From Streptomyces massasporeus (GTDB lineage: Bacteria > Actinomycetota > Actinomycetes > Streptomycetales > Streptomycetaceae): 64,000 nt of DNA. Of the stretch, positions 8,918-19,742 are shown one piece after another; within the stretch, counting starts at the first letter, position 1; the number at the start of each line of letters is the position of its first letter. The notes beneath the pieces were generated by a model. It made no database searches, was not told the DNA's origin, and saw only the letters and a program-made list of their open reading frames with translations. The DNA lies in NCBI RefSeq assembly GCF_014648995.1, contig NZ_BMSE01000002.1:620001-684000 (forward strand). Reading direction: 5' to 3'. The translations under genes and the position numbers were made by a program.

Positions 8918-10054
8918 GTGACCGCGTCCACCGCCCCGGCCGGAAAGGGCCCGGCCGGAAAGGGATCGCACCGCCAGAGCCAGGTCGATCCCCTCGCCCC
9001 GCTGCGCACACCGGACGACCCGCCCTGGGACGTCTATCTCACCGGCACCGTCTTCCTGGACATCATCTTCACCGGGCTCGACTCCGCCCCGGTGCGCGGG
9101 ACGGAGTCCTGGGCGCGCGGCATGGGGTCGAGCCCCGGCGGCGTCGCCAACATGGCCACCGCACTGGCCCGCCTCGGCCTGCGCACCTCCCTCGCGGCCG
9201 CCTTCGGCGACGACCACTACGGCGACTACTGCTGGGACGCCCTGGAGCACGGCGAGGGCATCGACCTCTCCCCGTCGCGCACGGTGCCCGGCTGGCACTC
9301 CCCGGTGACCGTCTCCATGGCCTACGAGGGCGAGCGCACCATGGTCTCGCACGGCCACGAGCCACCCCCCGAGGAGCCCGCGCCCGCCTGCCCGCCACGC
9401 GCGCGTGCCGCCGTCGCCTCCCTCGCCCCCGGCATGAGCGCGCCCTGGATCGCCCAGGCCGCGAGCAACGGCACCCGGGTGTTCGGCGACGTCGGCTGGG
9501 ACGACACCGGGGAGTGGGACCTGGCGGGGCTCCCCGACCTGCGGCACTGCGAGGCGTTCCTGCCCAACGCGCAGGAGGCGATGCGGTACACGGGCGCGGA
9601 CTGCCCCCGGGCCGCCGCGCACGCCCTCACCGAGTACGTGCCCCTCGCGGTGGTCACCCTCGGCGCGGACGGGGCCTATGCGGTGGACCGGCGCACGGGC
9701 GAGACGGCGGAGGTGCCGGCCATCGCCGTCGAGGCGCTCGATCCGACCGGGGCCGGTGACGTGTTCGTCGCCGGGTTCGTCGCCGGGACGCTGGCGGACT
9801 GGCCGCTCGCCGACCGGCTGGCCTTCGCCGGGCTGACCGCGGCGCTGTCGGTGCAGGAGTTCGGAGGGTCGCTGTCGGCACCGGGCTGGTCGGAGATCGC
9901 GGCGTGGTGGCGCAGGGTGCAGTCGGTCGAGGGGCAGTCGCCGGTGGCGCTGGAGAGGTACGGGTTCCTCGCGGAGCTGGTGTCGGAGGAACTGGTGCGG
10001 CCCTGGCCGCTGCGCAGGGCCGTGCCGACGATCGGCTTCCGGCGCTCGGCGTGA
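8918..10054 (+). CDS. PfkB/ribokinase family sugar kinase
   Basis: A 378-residue kinase of the PfkB family. The N-terminal signature GGVANMATALARLG (about residues 70-83) and the C-terminal anion-hole motif DPTGAGDVFVAG with its catalytic Asp are both present. The first 25 residues are low-complexity Ala/Gly/Lys. The phosphoryl acceptor cannot be deduced. It is 139 bp from gudD in the same direction, but a separate promoter is possible, so a role in glucarate use is only a suggestion. A GTG start is assumed at 8918, preceded by GGGAG. Confidence 0.85.
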   Translation: MTASTAPAGKGPAGKGSHRQSQVDPLAPLRTPDDPPWDVYLTGTVFLDIIFTGLDSAPVRGTESWARGMGSSPGGVANMATALARLGLRTSLAAAFGDDHYGDYCWDALEHGEGIDLSPSRTVPGWHSPVTVSMAYEGERTMVSHGHEPPPEEPAPACPPRARAAVASLAPGMSAPWIAQAASNGTRVFGDVGWDDTGEWDLAGLPDLRHCEAFLPNAQEAMRYTGADCPRAAAHALTEYVPLAVVTLGADGAYAVDRRTGETAEVPAIAVEALDPTGAGDVFVAGFVAGTLADWPLADRLAFAGLTAALSVQEFGGSLSAPGWSEIAAWWRRVQSVEGQSPVALERYGFLAELVSEELVRPWPLRRAVPTIGFRRSA

Positions 10055-10196
10055 GGCTCCCGTGGCTCCCGGGTGACAACCGGCCCCCAAAACCCCTACG
10101 GCGTTGTCACTCCCCCGTCGTACCCTGGGAATCGCGAGGCCGCCCTCAGCTGTGCGGCCATGACGAGGAGGAACCGCAGGCCTTAAGCGCCGGCCC

Positions 10197-11264
<1,068 letters not shown>

Positions 11265-11278
11265 ACACACACAGCACC

Positions 11279-11776
11279 ATGTCGATCGACGTCAACAACG
11301 AGTCCGGCACCGAGGTCGACGAGCAGGCGATCCTCGACATCGCCCGCTACGCGCTCGCTCGGATGCGCATCCACCCGCTGTCCGAGCTCTCGGTGATCGT
11401 CGTGGACGCCGACGCCATGGAGCAGCTCCACATCCAGTGGATGGACCTCCCCGGTCCGACGGATGTCATGTCCTTCCCGATGGACGAGCTGCGCCCGCCC
11501 TCCAAGGACGACGACGAGCCGCCGCAGGGCCTGCTCGGCGACATCGTGCTGTGCCCCGAGGTCGCCGAGAAGCAGGGCAAGGACGCGGAGACGCAGCACT
11601 CCATGGACGAGGAGCTCCAACTGCTCACCGTCCACGGGGTGCTGCACCTGCTGGGCTACGACCACGAGGAACCGGACGAGAAGGCCGAGATGTTCGGCCT
11701 CCAGGCGGCCATCGTGGACGGCTGGCGCTCGGAGCGGGGCCTGACCGGCCCGTCCCCGGCGCCGACGGTCTCGTAA
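11279..11776 (+). CDS. ybeY: Endoribonuclease YbeY (rRNA maturation factor)
   Basis: A 165-residue protein with the diagnostic zinc motif [13 protein letters not shown] (H-x3-H-x5-H) near residues 120-132 and the preceding [10 protein letters not shown] strand. YbeY is a metal-dependent single-strand endoribonuclease needed for 16S rRNA 3'-end maturation and ribosome quality control. It lies 14 bp after phoH and 8 bp before the CBS-domain gene, so one operon is likely. The length is normal for actinobacteria. Confidence 0.95.
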   Translation: MSIDVNNESGTEVDEQAILDIARYALARMRIHPLSELSVIVVDADAMEQLHIQWMDLPGPTDVMSFPMDELRPPSKDDDEPPQGLLGDIVLCPEVAEKQGKDAETQHSMDEELQLLTVHGVLHLLGYDHEEPDEKAEMFGLQAAIVDGWRSERGLTGPSPAPTVS

Positions 11777-11784
11777 CGCCGCCG

Positions 11785-13089
11785 ATGAGTCCGCAACTCG
11801 TCCTGGGCGCCGTCGCCCTGGTCGTCGTGGCCTGGCTCGCCGCCTGCGCGGAGGCGGGCCTCGCCCGCGTCTCCAGCTTCCGCGCCGAAGAGGCCGTGCG
11901 CTCCGGCCGCCGCGGCAGCGCCAAGCTCTCCCAGGTCGCCGCCGATCCGACCCGCTACCTGAACGTGGCGCTGCTGGTCCGCGTCGCCTGCGAGATGGCC
12001 GCCGCCGCGCTGATCACCTACGGCTGCCTGAAGGAGTTCGACGGCACCACCGAGGCCCTCCTGGTCGCCATCGCGGTCATGGTCCTCGTGTCGTACGTCG
12101 CCGTCGGCGTCTCCCCGCGCACCATCGGCCGCCAGCACCCGCTGAACACCGCGACGGTCTCGGCGTACGTCCTGGTGCCGCTGGCCCGGATCATGGGCCC
12201 GATCCCGTCGCTGCTGATCCTCATCGGCAACGCGCTCACCCCCGGCAAGGGCTTCCGCCGCGGCCCCTTCGCCTCCGAGGCGGAACTGCGCGCCCTGGTC
12301 GACCTCGCCGAGAAGGAGTCCCTCATCGAGGACGAGGAGCGCCGCATGGTGCACTCCGTCTTCGAACTGGGCGACACCCTCGTCCGTGAGGTCATGGTCC
12401 CGCGCACGGACCTGGTCGTCATCGAACGCTTCAAGACCATCCGCCAGGCCCTCACCCTCGCCCTGCGCTCCGGCTTCTCACGCATCCCGGTGACCGGGGA
12501 GAGCGAGGACGACATCGTCGGCATCGTGTATCTGAAGGACCTGGTCCGCAAGACGCACATCAGCCGCGACGCCGAGTCCGAGCAGGTCTCCACGGCCATG
12601 CGCCCGGCGTTCTTCGTGCCCGACACCAAGAACGCCGGCGACCTGCTGCGCGAGATGCAGAAGGAGCGCAACCACGTCGCCGTCGTCATCGACGAGTACG
12701 GCGGCACCGCGGGCATCGTCACCATCGAGGACATCCTCGAGGAGATCGTCGGCGAGATCACCGACGAGTACGACCGCGAACTGCCGCCGATCGAGGAGCT
12801 CGGCGACGACCGCTTCCGCGTCACGGCCCGCCTCGACATCAGCGACCTGGGCGAGCTGTACGGCCTGGAGGAGTTCGACGACGAGGACGTCGAGACGGTC
12901 GGCGGCCTGCTGGCCAAGGCACTGGGGCGTGTCCCCATCGCCGGAGCCTCGTCCGTCGTGGACCTCCCCGACGGCCGGGAACTGCGGCTGACCGCGGAGG
13001 CCGCGGCCGGCCGCCGGAACAAGATCGTGACCGTGCTGGCGGAGCCGGTGGGCCCGGCGGACCCGCCCGAGGAGGAGAAGCCGGAGTGA
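11785..13089 (+). CDS. Hemolysin-family CBS-domain membrane protein (CorC/HlyC type)
   Basis: A 434-residue protein. The N-terminal DUF21 (CNNM) membrane part (residues 1 to about 140) has about four helices, then comes a cytosolic CBS pair (about 200-320) and a C-terminal CorC_HlyC domain (about 340-420). The family is connected with Mg2+/Co2+ transport or homeostasis. The start at ATG 11785 is chosen because it begins directly with the first membrane helix and follows ybeY by 8 bp; upstream in-frame codons fall inside ybeY. It overlaps the next gene by 4 bp. Confidence 0.9.
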   Translation: MSPQLVLGAVALVVVAWLAACAEAGLARVSSFRAEEAVRSGRRGSAKLSQVAADPTRYLNVALLVRVACEMAAAALITYGCLKEFDGTTEALLVAIAVMVLVSYVAVGVSPRTIGRQHPLNTATVSAYVLVPLARIMGPIPSLLILIGNALTPGKGFRRGPFASEAELRALVDLAEKESLIEDEERRMVHSVFELGDTLVREVMVPRTDLVVIERFKTIRQALTLALRSGFSRIPVTGESEDDIVGIVYLKDLVRKTHISRDAESEQVSTAMRPAFFVPDTKNAGDLLREMQKERNHVAVVIDEYGGTAGIVTIEDILEEIVGEITDEYDRELPPIEELGDDRFRVTARLDISDLGELYGLEEFDDEDVETVGGLLAKALGRVPIAGASSVVDLPDGRELRLTAEAAAGRRNKIVTVLAEPVGPADPPEEEKPE

Positions 13090-13445
13090 CCCCGCAGGAA
13101 CTGCGCGCGTTCTGCCTGTCGTTCAACGCGGCGGTGGAGGACTTCCCGTTCAGCCCGGAGATCTCGGTCTTCAAGGTGCAGGGCAAGCTGTTCGCCCTGT
13201 CACACCTCGACGCGCGCCCCCTCAAGGCCAACCTCAAGTGCGACCCGGACGAGGCGGTCCGCCTCCGCGGCGAGTACGAGGGCCTCGTCGTCCCCGGCTG
13301 GCACATGAACAAGCGCCACTGGAACACCGTCACGGTCGACGGCGAGCTCCCGGACCAGCTGGTCCGCGAGCTCATCGAGGACTCGTACGACCTGGTCGTC
13401 GCGGGCCTGCCCCGAGCGGACCGCCTCCGCCTCGACCGGCCCTGA
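13086..13445 (+). CDS. MmcQ/YjbR family protein
   Basis: A 119-residue protein with the typical MmcQ/YjbR pattern: an early FPFSPEISVFKV strand, KCDPDEA in the middle and PGWHMNKRHWNTV near the end. The fold is a CyaY-like, double-wing DNA-binding-related domain; the cellular role is not established. The GTG start overlaps the preceding CBS-domain gene (GTGA), so it is translationally coupled to that operon. The length matches the family. Confidence 0.88.
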   Translation: MTPQELRAFCLSFNAAVEDFPFSPEISVFKVQGKLFALSHLDARPLKANLKCDPDEAVRLRGEYEGLVVPGWHMNKRHWNTVTVDGELPDQLVRELIEDSYDLVVAGLPRADRLRLDRP

Positions 13446-13481
13446 GACGGGGCCGGGGCGGCCGCTACGTATGCTCGGATC

Positions 13482-13835
13482 ATGACCGACAGCAGCGCGC
13501 TCGACCCCGAGGACCGCAAGATCGTCACCCTGGCCCGTTCCGCGCGGGCCCGCAACGGCGTGCCCGAGGGCGCGGCCGTACGGGACGAGACCGGACGCAC
13601 CTATGTCGCGGGCACCGTGGCCCTCGACTCCCTGAAGCTCAGTGCCCTGCAGACGGCGGTGGCGATGGCGGTGGCCTCGGGCGCGACGTCCCTGGAGGCG
13701 GCGGCGGTCGTGACGGAGGCGGAGACCGCGTCCGACGCGGACCGGGCGGCCGTACGGGACCTCGGTGGCGCGGAGACGCCGGTTCTGGTGGCGGGGCCCG
13801 ACGGAACGGTCCGGACCACCGTCGCCGCCGGCTGA
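13482..13835 (+). CDS. Cytidine-deaminase-like protein lacking the catalytic motifs
   Basis: A 117-residue protein. The segment ending in QTAVAMAVASG resembles the alpha helix of cytidine deaminase where a conserved Glu-Arg-x-Ala sequence normally follows the HAE motif. Neither the H/C-A-E zinc motif nor the P-C-x2-C motif is present, so it should not be an active zinc deaminase. I recall this position near era being annotated cytidine deaminase in other Streptomyces. It is 36 bp after the MmcQ gene. The function is unknown; a structural or regulatory role is possible. Confidence 0.75.
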   Translation: MTDSSALDPEDRKIVTLARSARARNGVPEGAAVRDETGRTYVAGTVALDSLKLSALQTAVAMAVASGATSLEAAAVVTEAETASDADRAAVRDLGGAETPVLVAGPDGTVRTTVAAG

Positions 13836-14006
13836 ACTTCGCTGTAACCGGCGGTAATTAGGCCAGTTTTCAACCTTGCCGCCGTCTGCCCCACACGCAT
13901 CAATGGAACCGTCCATTCCGACGGACCGTCAGATTCGACTCTCGGCGGTGTGCCCGCATCCATGCGCCGAGCGGTCCGCCCCCCACGGAAACGGAGCCGG
14001 AATCCC

Positions 14007-14483
14007 ATGAGATGCAAGCGAATCGGAACAGGTGCGGCACTGGCGGCCGGGGCCCTCGCGGTCACCGGACTCGCCTTCGCCCCCGCGGCCCTCGCCGTCA
14101 CCCCCCAGACGGCGACGATCAGCGCGGACTGCGGCACCTTCGGCAGCGGCGAGGCCACCCTCACGGCCACGCAGGACGGCACCGCCGCCACGCTCACCGT
14201 CAAGTCCTCCGCGATCACGGCGCCCATCGCGCTGGGAGAGGACTCGATCTCGTCCACCCTCACCCTGGTGAAGGCCGGCGGCGGCACCGTCGACTTCGCC
14301 GGCACGGAGAACCCGGCGATGGCCGCCGGCGCCCCCGTCGAGGTCGGCCCGCTCAGCGGCACCGTGGCCTCCGGCGACAGCCTGGAGGCCTTCGGCGGCT
14401 CGCTGAAGATGACCGTCTTCGGCATCACCATCACCTGCACGGCGACCGGGCCGCAGTCGCCGGGCCCGTTCGTGTTCGACTGA
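14007..14483 (+). CDS. Small secreted protein, function unknown
   Basis: A 158-residue protein with a clear Sec signal peptide: basic MRCKR, a hydrophobic core from residue 8 to about 24, then an ALA cleavage site at about residue 30. The mature part is rich in Thr/Gly/Ala with two cysteines (SADCGTF and TITCTA) that could form one disulfide, and reads as an all-beta extracellular domain. The start at ATG 14007 is preferred over an upstream in-frame codon at 13950 because it gives the signal peptide and has GGAGCC upstream. I recognise no family. It is a likely surface or extracellular protein. Confidence 0.8.
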   Translation: MRCKRIGTGAALAAGALAVTGLAFAPAALAVTPQTATISADCGTFGSGEATLTATQDGTAATLTVKSSAITAPIALGEDSISSTLTLVKAGGGTVDFAGTENPAMAAGAPVEVGPLSGTVASGDSLEAFGGSLKMTVFGITITCTATGPQSPGPFVFD

Positions 14484-14507
14484 GCCAGGAGCGGCGCGGC
14501 CCCGGTG

Positions 14508-16153
<1,646 letters not shown>

Positions 16154-16200
16154 GGTTGTCTCCAACGGTGCGGGGGCTCGTCAGAGGTTCACCGGCCCTC

Positions 16201-16265
16201 GTTTCCGGTTGCGTACGGGTGTGTTTCCGTGACGTTTCGTTGCGTGAGGGTTTCGGAAAGCTCAC
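16201..16265 (-). promoter_or_regulatory. GlnR-box-like array upstream of amtB
   Basis: Read on the minus strand, GTGAG-n6-GAAAC (16265-16250) fits the actinobacterial GlnR half-site pair gTnAc-n6-GaAAc except for its last a-site base. Three more GAAAC elements lie at 16238-16234, 16227-16223 and 16205-16201, spaced 11 and 22 bp apart, in the 11-bp phase expected for GlnR dimers. The array is 48-112 bp upstream of the amtB start. GlnR control of amtB-glnK is well established in Streptomyces; the specific site is my inference. Confidence 0.55.
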
Positions 16266-16315
16266 GGAATGCGTCCGGTACGGGGCGGCTCCGGGGATCA
16301 GGGAGAATGGGCGGC

Positions 16316-17269
16316 ATGAGCGTTCGTACCCAGTCATCCGAAGAGCCGGCCGGAGCTGTCCACAGGGCCGGTTTCGCCTGCTTCGTGGGCCGTCCCAACG
16401 CGGGCAAGTCCACCCTCACGAATGCTCTGGTCGGCCAGAAGGTGGCGATCACGGCGAACCAGCCGCAGACGACGCGGCACACCGTGCGGGGCATCGTGCA
16501 CCGCCCGGACGCCCAGCTGATCCTGGTCGACACCCCGGGGCTGCACAAGCCGCGCACGCTGCTGGGCGAGCGGCTCAACGACGTCGTGCGCACGACGTGG
16601 GCCGAGGTCGACGTGATCGGCTTCTGTCTGCCGGCGAACGAGAAGCTCGGCCCCGGTGACCGGTTCATCGCGAAGGAACTGGCGTCCATCAAGAAGACGC
16701 CGAAGATCGCGATCGTCACCAAGACCGACCTCGTGGACAGCAAGACGCTCGCCGAGCAGCTGATCGCCATCGACCAGCTCGGCAAGGAGCTGGGCTTCGA
16801 GTGGGCCGAGATCGTGCCGGTGTCGGCGGTCGGCGACCAGCAGGTGGGTCTGCTCGCCGACCTGATCGTGCCCCTGCTGCCCGAGGGCCCGGCGCTCTAC
16901 CCCGAGGGCGACCTGACCGACGAGCCCGAGCAGGTCATGATCGCGGAGCTGATCCGCGAGGCCGCGCTGGAAGGCGTCCGCGACGAGCTGCCGCACTCCA
17001 TCGCCGTCGTCGTCGAGGAGATGCTCCCCCGCGAGGACCGCCCCGCCGACAAGCCCCTCCTCGACATCCACGCCTTCGTCTACATCGAGCGCCCCAGCCA
17101 GAAGGGCATCATCATCGGCCCCAAGGGCAAGCGCCTGAAGGAGGTCGGCATCAAGTCCCGCAAGCAGATCGAGGCGCTGCTCGGGACTCCCGTCTTCCTC
17201 GATCTGCATGTGAAGGTCGCGAAGGACTGGCAGCGGGATCCGCGGCAGTTGCGCAAGCTGGGGTTCTGA
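16316..17269 (+). CDS. era: GTPase Era
   Basis: A 317-residue protein. The G domain has G1 GRPNAGKST (about residues 25-33), G3 DTPG and G4 TKTD, followed by a C-terminal KH domain containing GIIIGPKGKRLKEVG. Era binds the 3' end of 16S rRNA and acts in 30S ribosome assembly. The ATG at 16316 follows GGGAG and is in frame; a near ATG at 16306 is not in frame. ybeY and the cdd-like gene, usual partners of era, are upstream but separated here by the secreted-protein gene and amtB-glnK. Confidence 0.97.
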   Translation: MSVRTQSSEEPAGAVHRAGFACFVGRPNAGKSTLTNALVGQKVAITANQPQTTRHTVRGIVHRPDAQLILVDTPGLHKPRTLLGERLNDVVRTTWAEVDVIGFCLPANEKLGPGDRFIAKELASIKKTPKIAIVTKTDLVDSKTLAEQLIAIDQLGKELGFEWAEIVPVSAVGDQQVGLLADLIVPLLPEGPALYPEGDLTDEPEQVMIAELIREAALEGVRDELPHSIAVVVEEMLPREDRPADKPLLDIHAFVYIERPSQKGIIIGPKGKRLKEVGIKSRKQIEALLGTPVFLDLHVKVAKDWQRDPRQLRKLGF

Positions 17270-17276
17270 GGTTGCG

Positions 17277-17304
17277 CGAGGCCATGGCGTGAGCCTTGGC
17301 CTCG
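17277..17304. terminator. Hairpin between convergent era and anti-sigma-like gene
   Basis: CGAGGCCA (17277-17284) and TGGCCTCG (17297-17304) form a perfect 8-bp stem with a 12-base loop whose ends can extend the pairing. It sits 8 bp after era and before the end of the convergent gene at 17325, so it could terminate in both directions. There is no U-run, as is usual in Streptomyces. Confidence 0.55.
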
Positions 17305-17324
17305 TGACGTCCCGCAGCACGTCA

Positions 17325-17768
17325 TCAAGCCGTCCGCAGGCTCGCCCACACCGCGTTTCCGCCCGTGAGGGTCGAGTGGGTGATGCCCCAGCTGTCGGCT
17401 ATCTCCCGGACGAGCAGCAGGCCGCGGCCTCCCTCGTCGTCGAGGCCGGGGCAGCGGTCGGGGATGCCGCGGCCCGTGAGGTCGCCGTCGTGGACCTCCA
17501 GCCGGAAGCGCGCGTCCGTCATCAGCTGGACGCCGCACAGGACCCGCTCGCTGAGCGTGTGCAGCACGGCGTTGGTGACCAGCTCGGACACGAGCAGCAC
17601 GGCGTTCGCGCACACCTCCTCGGGCACCTGCCACGAGGCCAGCCGCGCACGCATGGCATGGCGGGCGACTCTGACGCTGGTCCGCTGTGGGGACAGCTCC
17701 AGCCAGTCGGTGCGATCCGGGCGCACCGCGTCCAGGAACCGGGGAGTGGATGTCGTGTGGGGGGACAC
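17325..17768 (-). CDS. SpoIIAB/RsbW-like ATP-binding protein
   Basis: A protein of about 147 residues with a GHKL (HATPase_c) fold. The N box is ELVTNAVLHT, and the G-box region is LDDEGGRGLLLV followed by IADSWG. This is the common Streptomyces ATP-binding, anti-sigma-factor-like family, most members of which have no known partner sigma factor. The start is set at GTG 17768, with GGAAGG 8 bp upstream; a longer frame to 17822 lacks a ribosome binding site. A possible promoter (TTGCAG, 18 bp, CATAGT) lies on the minus strand at about 17880-17910. Confidence 0.85.
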   Translation of the reverse strand: MSPHTTSTPRFLDAVRPDRTDWLELSPQRTSVRVARHAMRARLASWQVPEEVCANAVLLVSELVTNAVLHTLSERVLCGVQLMTDARFRLEVHDGDLTGRGIPDRCPGLDDEGGRGLLLVREIADSWGITHSTLTGGNAVWASLRTA

Positions 17769-17942
17769 GGCGATCGCCTTCCGTGGGGGGTGGGCGCAGT
17801 CAAGGAAGGGGCGAGCGGACAACGGACCGGCCGGTTGGGGGAGTTGCTGCTTCCGGAACCCTGGTCACACAAGTAACTATGCTCGTAGAGCAGTTCACGC
17901 TGCAACTATCTGCCTGACACTTCAGCGGAATCTCGCGAGGAA

Positions 17943-17970
17943 CCCCGGGGCTTCAGCCCCGGGAGGAATC
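17943..17970 (+). mobile_element. IS200/IS605-type right-end hairpin, remnant without transposase
   Basis: CCCGGGGC-TTCA-GCCCCGGG followed by AGGAATCGCG resembles the hairpin (C-rich stem, TTCA loop, then GGAGGAAT) at the 3' end of tnpB elements, where it forms the end of the omega/reRNA. It is preceded by GAATCTCGCGAGG, another sequence I associate with this end. No tnpA or tnpB reading frame is nearby. It is either a decayed element, a non-autonomous derivative, or a plain terminator of the glycosidase gene. Assignment is from memory of such ends. Confidence 0.4.
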
Positions 17971-18049
17971 GCGTCTGGTGACTTCCCGAACGCCCTCGGG
18001 GGCGACGCCCCGACGGACGCCGAGGTCAGCCTGTGGACCGGGGTGGGCA

Positions 18050-19384
18050 TCAAGCCGTAGGCGCCTGCGCCCTCAGCAGCTCCCGGTACCAGTGGTAGGA
18101 CGCCTTGGGGGTGCGCTCCTGGGTGTCGAAGTCGACGTGGACCAGGCCGAAGCGGCGTGCATAGCCCTCCGCCCACTCGAAGTTGTCGAGCAGGGACCAC
18201 ACGAAGTAGCCGCGCACGTCGACGCCCGCCTCCACCGCCCGGTGCAGGGCCCGGACGTGGCCGTCCAGGTAGGCGATGCGGTCCTGGTCGTCGACGCCCG
18301 GGTAGGAGCAGCCGTTCTCGGTGATGACGACGGGCGGGAGCCGCTCGCCGTAGCGGTCGCGGAAGGTGGTGAGGAGCTCGGTGAGCCCTTCGGGGACGAC
18401 GGGCCAGCCGAAGTCCGTGACCGGGTGGCCCCCGATCTCACGGACGGAGAAGGGCAGTTCGGCGGGCATGGTGATCCCGCCGAACTCGATCTCCGCGCCC
18501 TGCGGGGCTCCCACCCGGGTCGGGGCGTAGTAGTTGATCCCGTACCAGTCGAGCGGCTCGGCGATCACCTTCAGGTCCGCTTCCACGTCCCCGGGCATCA
18601 GTTCGCCGATGCCGTCCGGGTAGCGGCCCAGCAGCAGCGGGTCCGCGAACAGGCGGTTCAGCAGCAGGTCGTAGAAGTCCGCCGCCTCCACGTCCGGCGC
18701 CTCCGTGGACGCCGCCCAGGTCGGGCCGTGCGAATTGGCGATGCCGATGTCCGACGCGCCCGAGGCGCGCAGGGCCCGGACGGCCAGGCCGTGGGCGAGG
18801 AGCTGGTGGTGGGCGGCCGGCAGCGCGTCGAACAGCAGCTGCCGGCCCGGGGCGTGTACGCCCAGGGCGTGGCCCAGCAGGGTGTGCTCGGCGGGCTCGT
18901 TCAGGGTGATCCACTTCGTCACACGGTCGCCGAGGCGGTCCGCGACCCGCGCCACGTGCTCGGCGAAGCGTTCGGCCGTGTCCCGCTCCAGCCAGTCGAG
19001 GTCCGCGGGCAGGTCCCAGTGGAACAGTGTCGGGACGGGACGGACCCCCGCCGCGCACAGGTCGTCGACCAGCCGGTCGTAGAAGTCCAGGCCCTTCTCG
19101 GAGCGCGCCCGCGGCCAGGAGATCGAGAAGCGGTAGGCGTTCACGCCCAGACCGGCCAGGAGGGCCACGTCCTCGCGGTGACGGTGGACGTGGTCGCAGG
19201 CCACCGCCGCCGTCGAGCCGTCCTTCACCCGTCCCGGCTCGGCCGTGAAGGCGTCCCAGACGGACGGCTCGCGCTCGTCCGCGGCGCCCTCGATCTGGTG
19301 CGCCGAGGTGGAGACGCCCCAGAGGAAGCCGGCCGGGAAACGGGGGATCGGATTGCCTGCGTCAGTCGCCATGCGCTGGATCAT
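18050..19384 (-). CDS. GH1 family beta-glucosidase
   Basis: A 444-residue protein of glycoside hydrolase family 1, starting with the typical FPAGFLWGVSTSAHQIEGA. The acid/base glutamate is in TLNEP and the nucleophile glutamate in VITENG, both present. There is no signal peptide, so it is a cytosolic enzyme that probably cleaves imported cello- or other beta-glucosides. No transporter or LacI regulator is adjacent. The start could be ATG 19384 or ATG 19372 (MATDAG); neither has a strong ribosome binding site. Confidence 0.94.
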   Translation of the reverse strand: MIQRMATDAGNPIPRFPAGFLWGVSTSAHQIEGAADEREPSVWDAFTAEPGRVKDGSTAAVACDHVHRHREDVALLAGLGVNAYRFSISWPRARSEKGLDFYDRLVDDLCAAGVRPVPTLFHWDLPADLDWLERDTAERFAEHVARVADRLGDRVTKWITLNEPAEHTLLGHALGVHAPGRQLLFDALPAAHHQLLAHGLAVRALRASGASDIGIANSHGPTWAASTEAPDVEAADFYDLLLNRLFADPLLLGRYPDGIGELMPGDVEADLKVIAEPLDWYGINYYAPTRVGAPQGAEIEFGGITMPAELPFSVREIGGHPVTDFGWPVVPEGLTELLTTFRDRYGERLPPVVITENGCSYPGVDDQDRIAYLDGHVRALHRAVEAGVDVRGYFVWSLLDNFEWAEGYARRFGLVHVDFDTQERTPKASYHWYRELLRAQAPTA

Positions 19385-19455
19385 CCGTACCGGCGGTAAC
19401 GGAAGTCAACGGCCGGGCGGAAAGGAGCTGTTGCCCGGCCGGTGACGTGGACCCG

Positions 19456-19722
19456 TCACGCCCCTTCCTTCAGCACCCGCGAGATCAGCTTCCGCTGCTC
19501 GTCCGTCAGCCGGGGATCCGCGCAGTACACGGTCTTCCCGTCCACGGTGAGCTGGTAGGTGAACCCGTCCGGGACCCCGACCGGCGGTGTGCTCCGGCCG
19601 GCGGCCACGGCCTGCTCCGCGAGGGCGTGCCACTCGGAGGCATCGGGCCGGTCCGAGGTGTTCACCTCGGCATGCCGCTCGATGCCCGCGAACCCGCCCG
19701 TGCGCCGCACCTGAATACGCAT
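19456..19722 (-). CDS. Emfourin-like protealysin inhibitor
   Basis: An 88-residue protein beginning MRIQVRRTGGFAG, the hallmark start of the emfourin (M4in) family of small proteinaceous inhibitors of protealysin-like M4 proteases. The gene lies 20 bp downstream of, and in the same direction as, a protealysin-like protease gene, the arrangement for which the family is known. It has no signal peptide, consistent with a cytosolic partner. The C-terminal sequence DPRLTDEQRKLISRVL is helical. Assignment rests on the start motif and on the neighbour. Confidence 0.85.
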   Translation of the reverse strand: MRIQVRRTGGFAGIERHAEVNTSDRPDASEWHALAEQAVAAGRSTPPVGVPDGFTYQLTVDGKTVYCADPRLTDEQRKLISRVLKEGA

Positions 19723-19742
19723 GGAACCTGTCTAGTACGGAA

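Noticed and set aside
17365..18060. Plus-strand frame spanning the IS605-like hairpin
   Set aside because: Most of it is the antisense of the ATP-binding protein gene; no TnpB or other motif is present.
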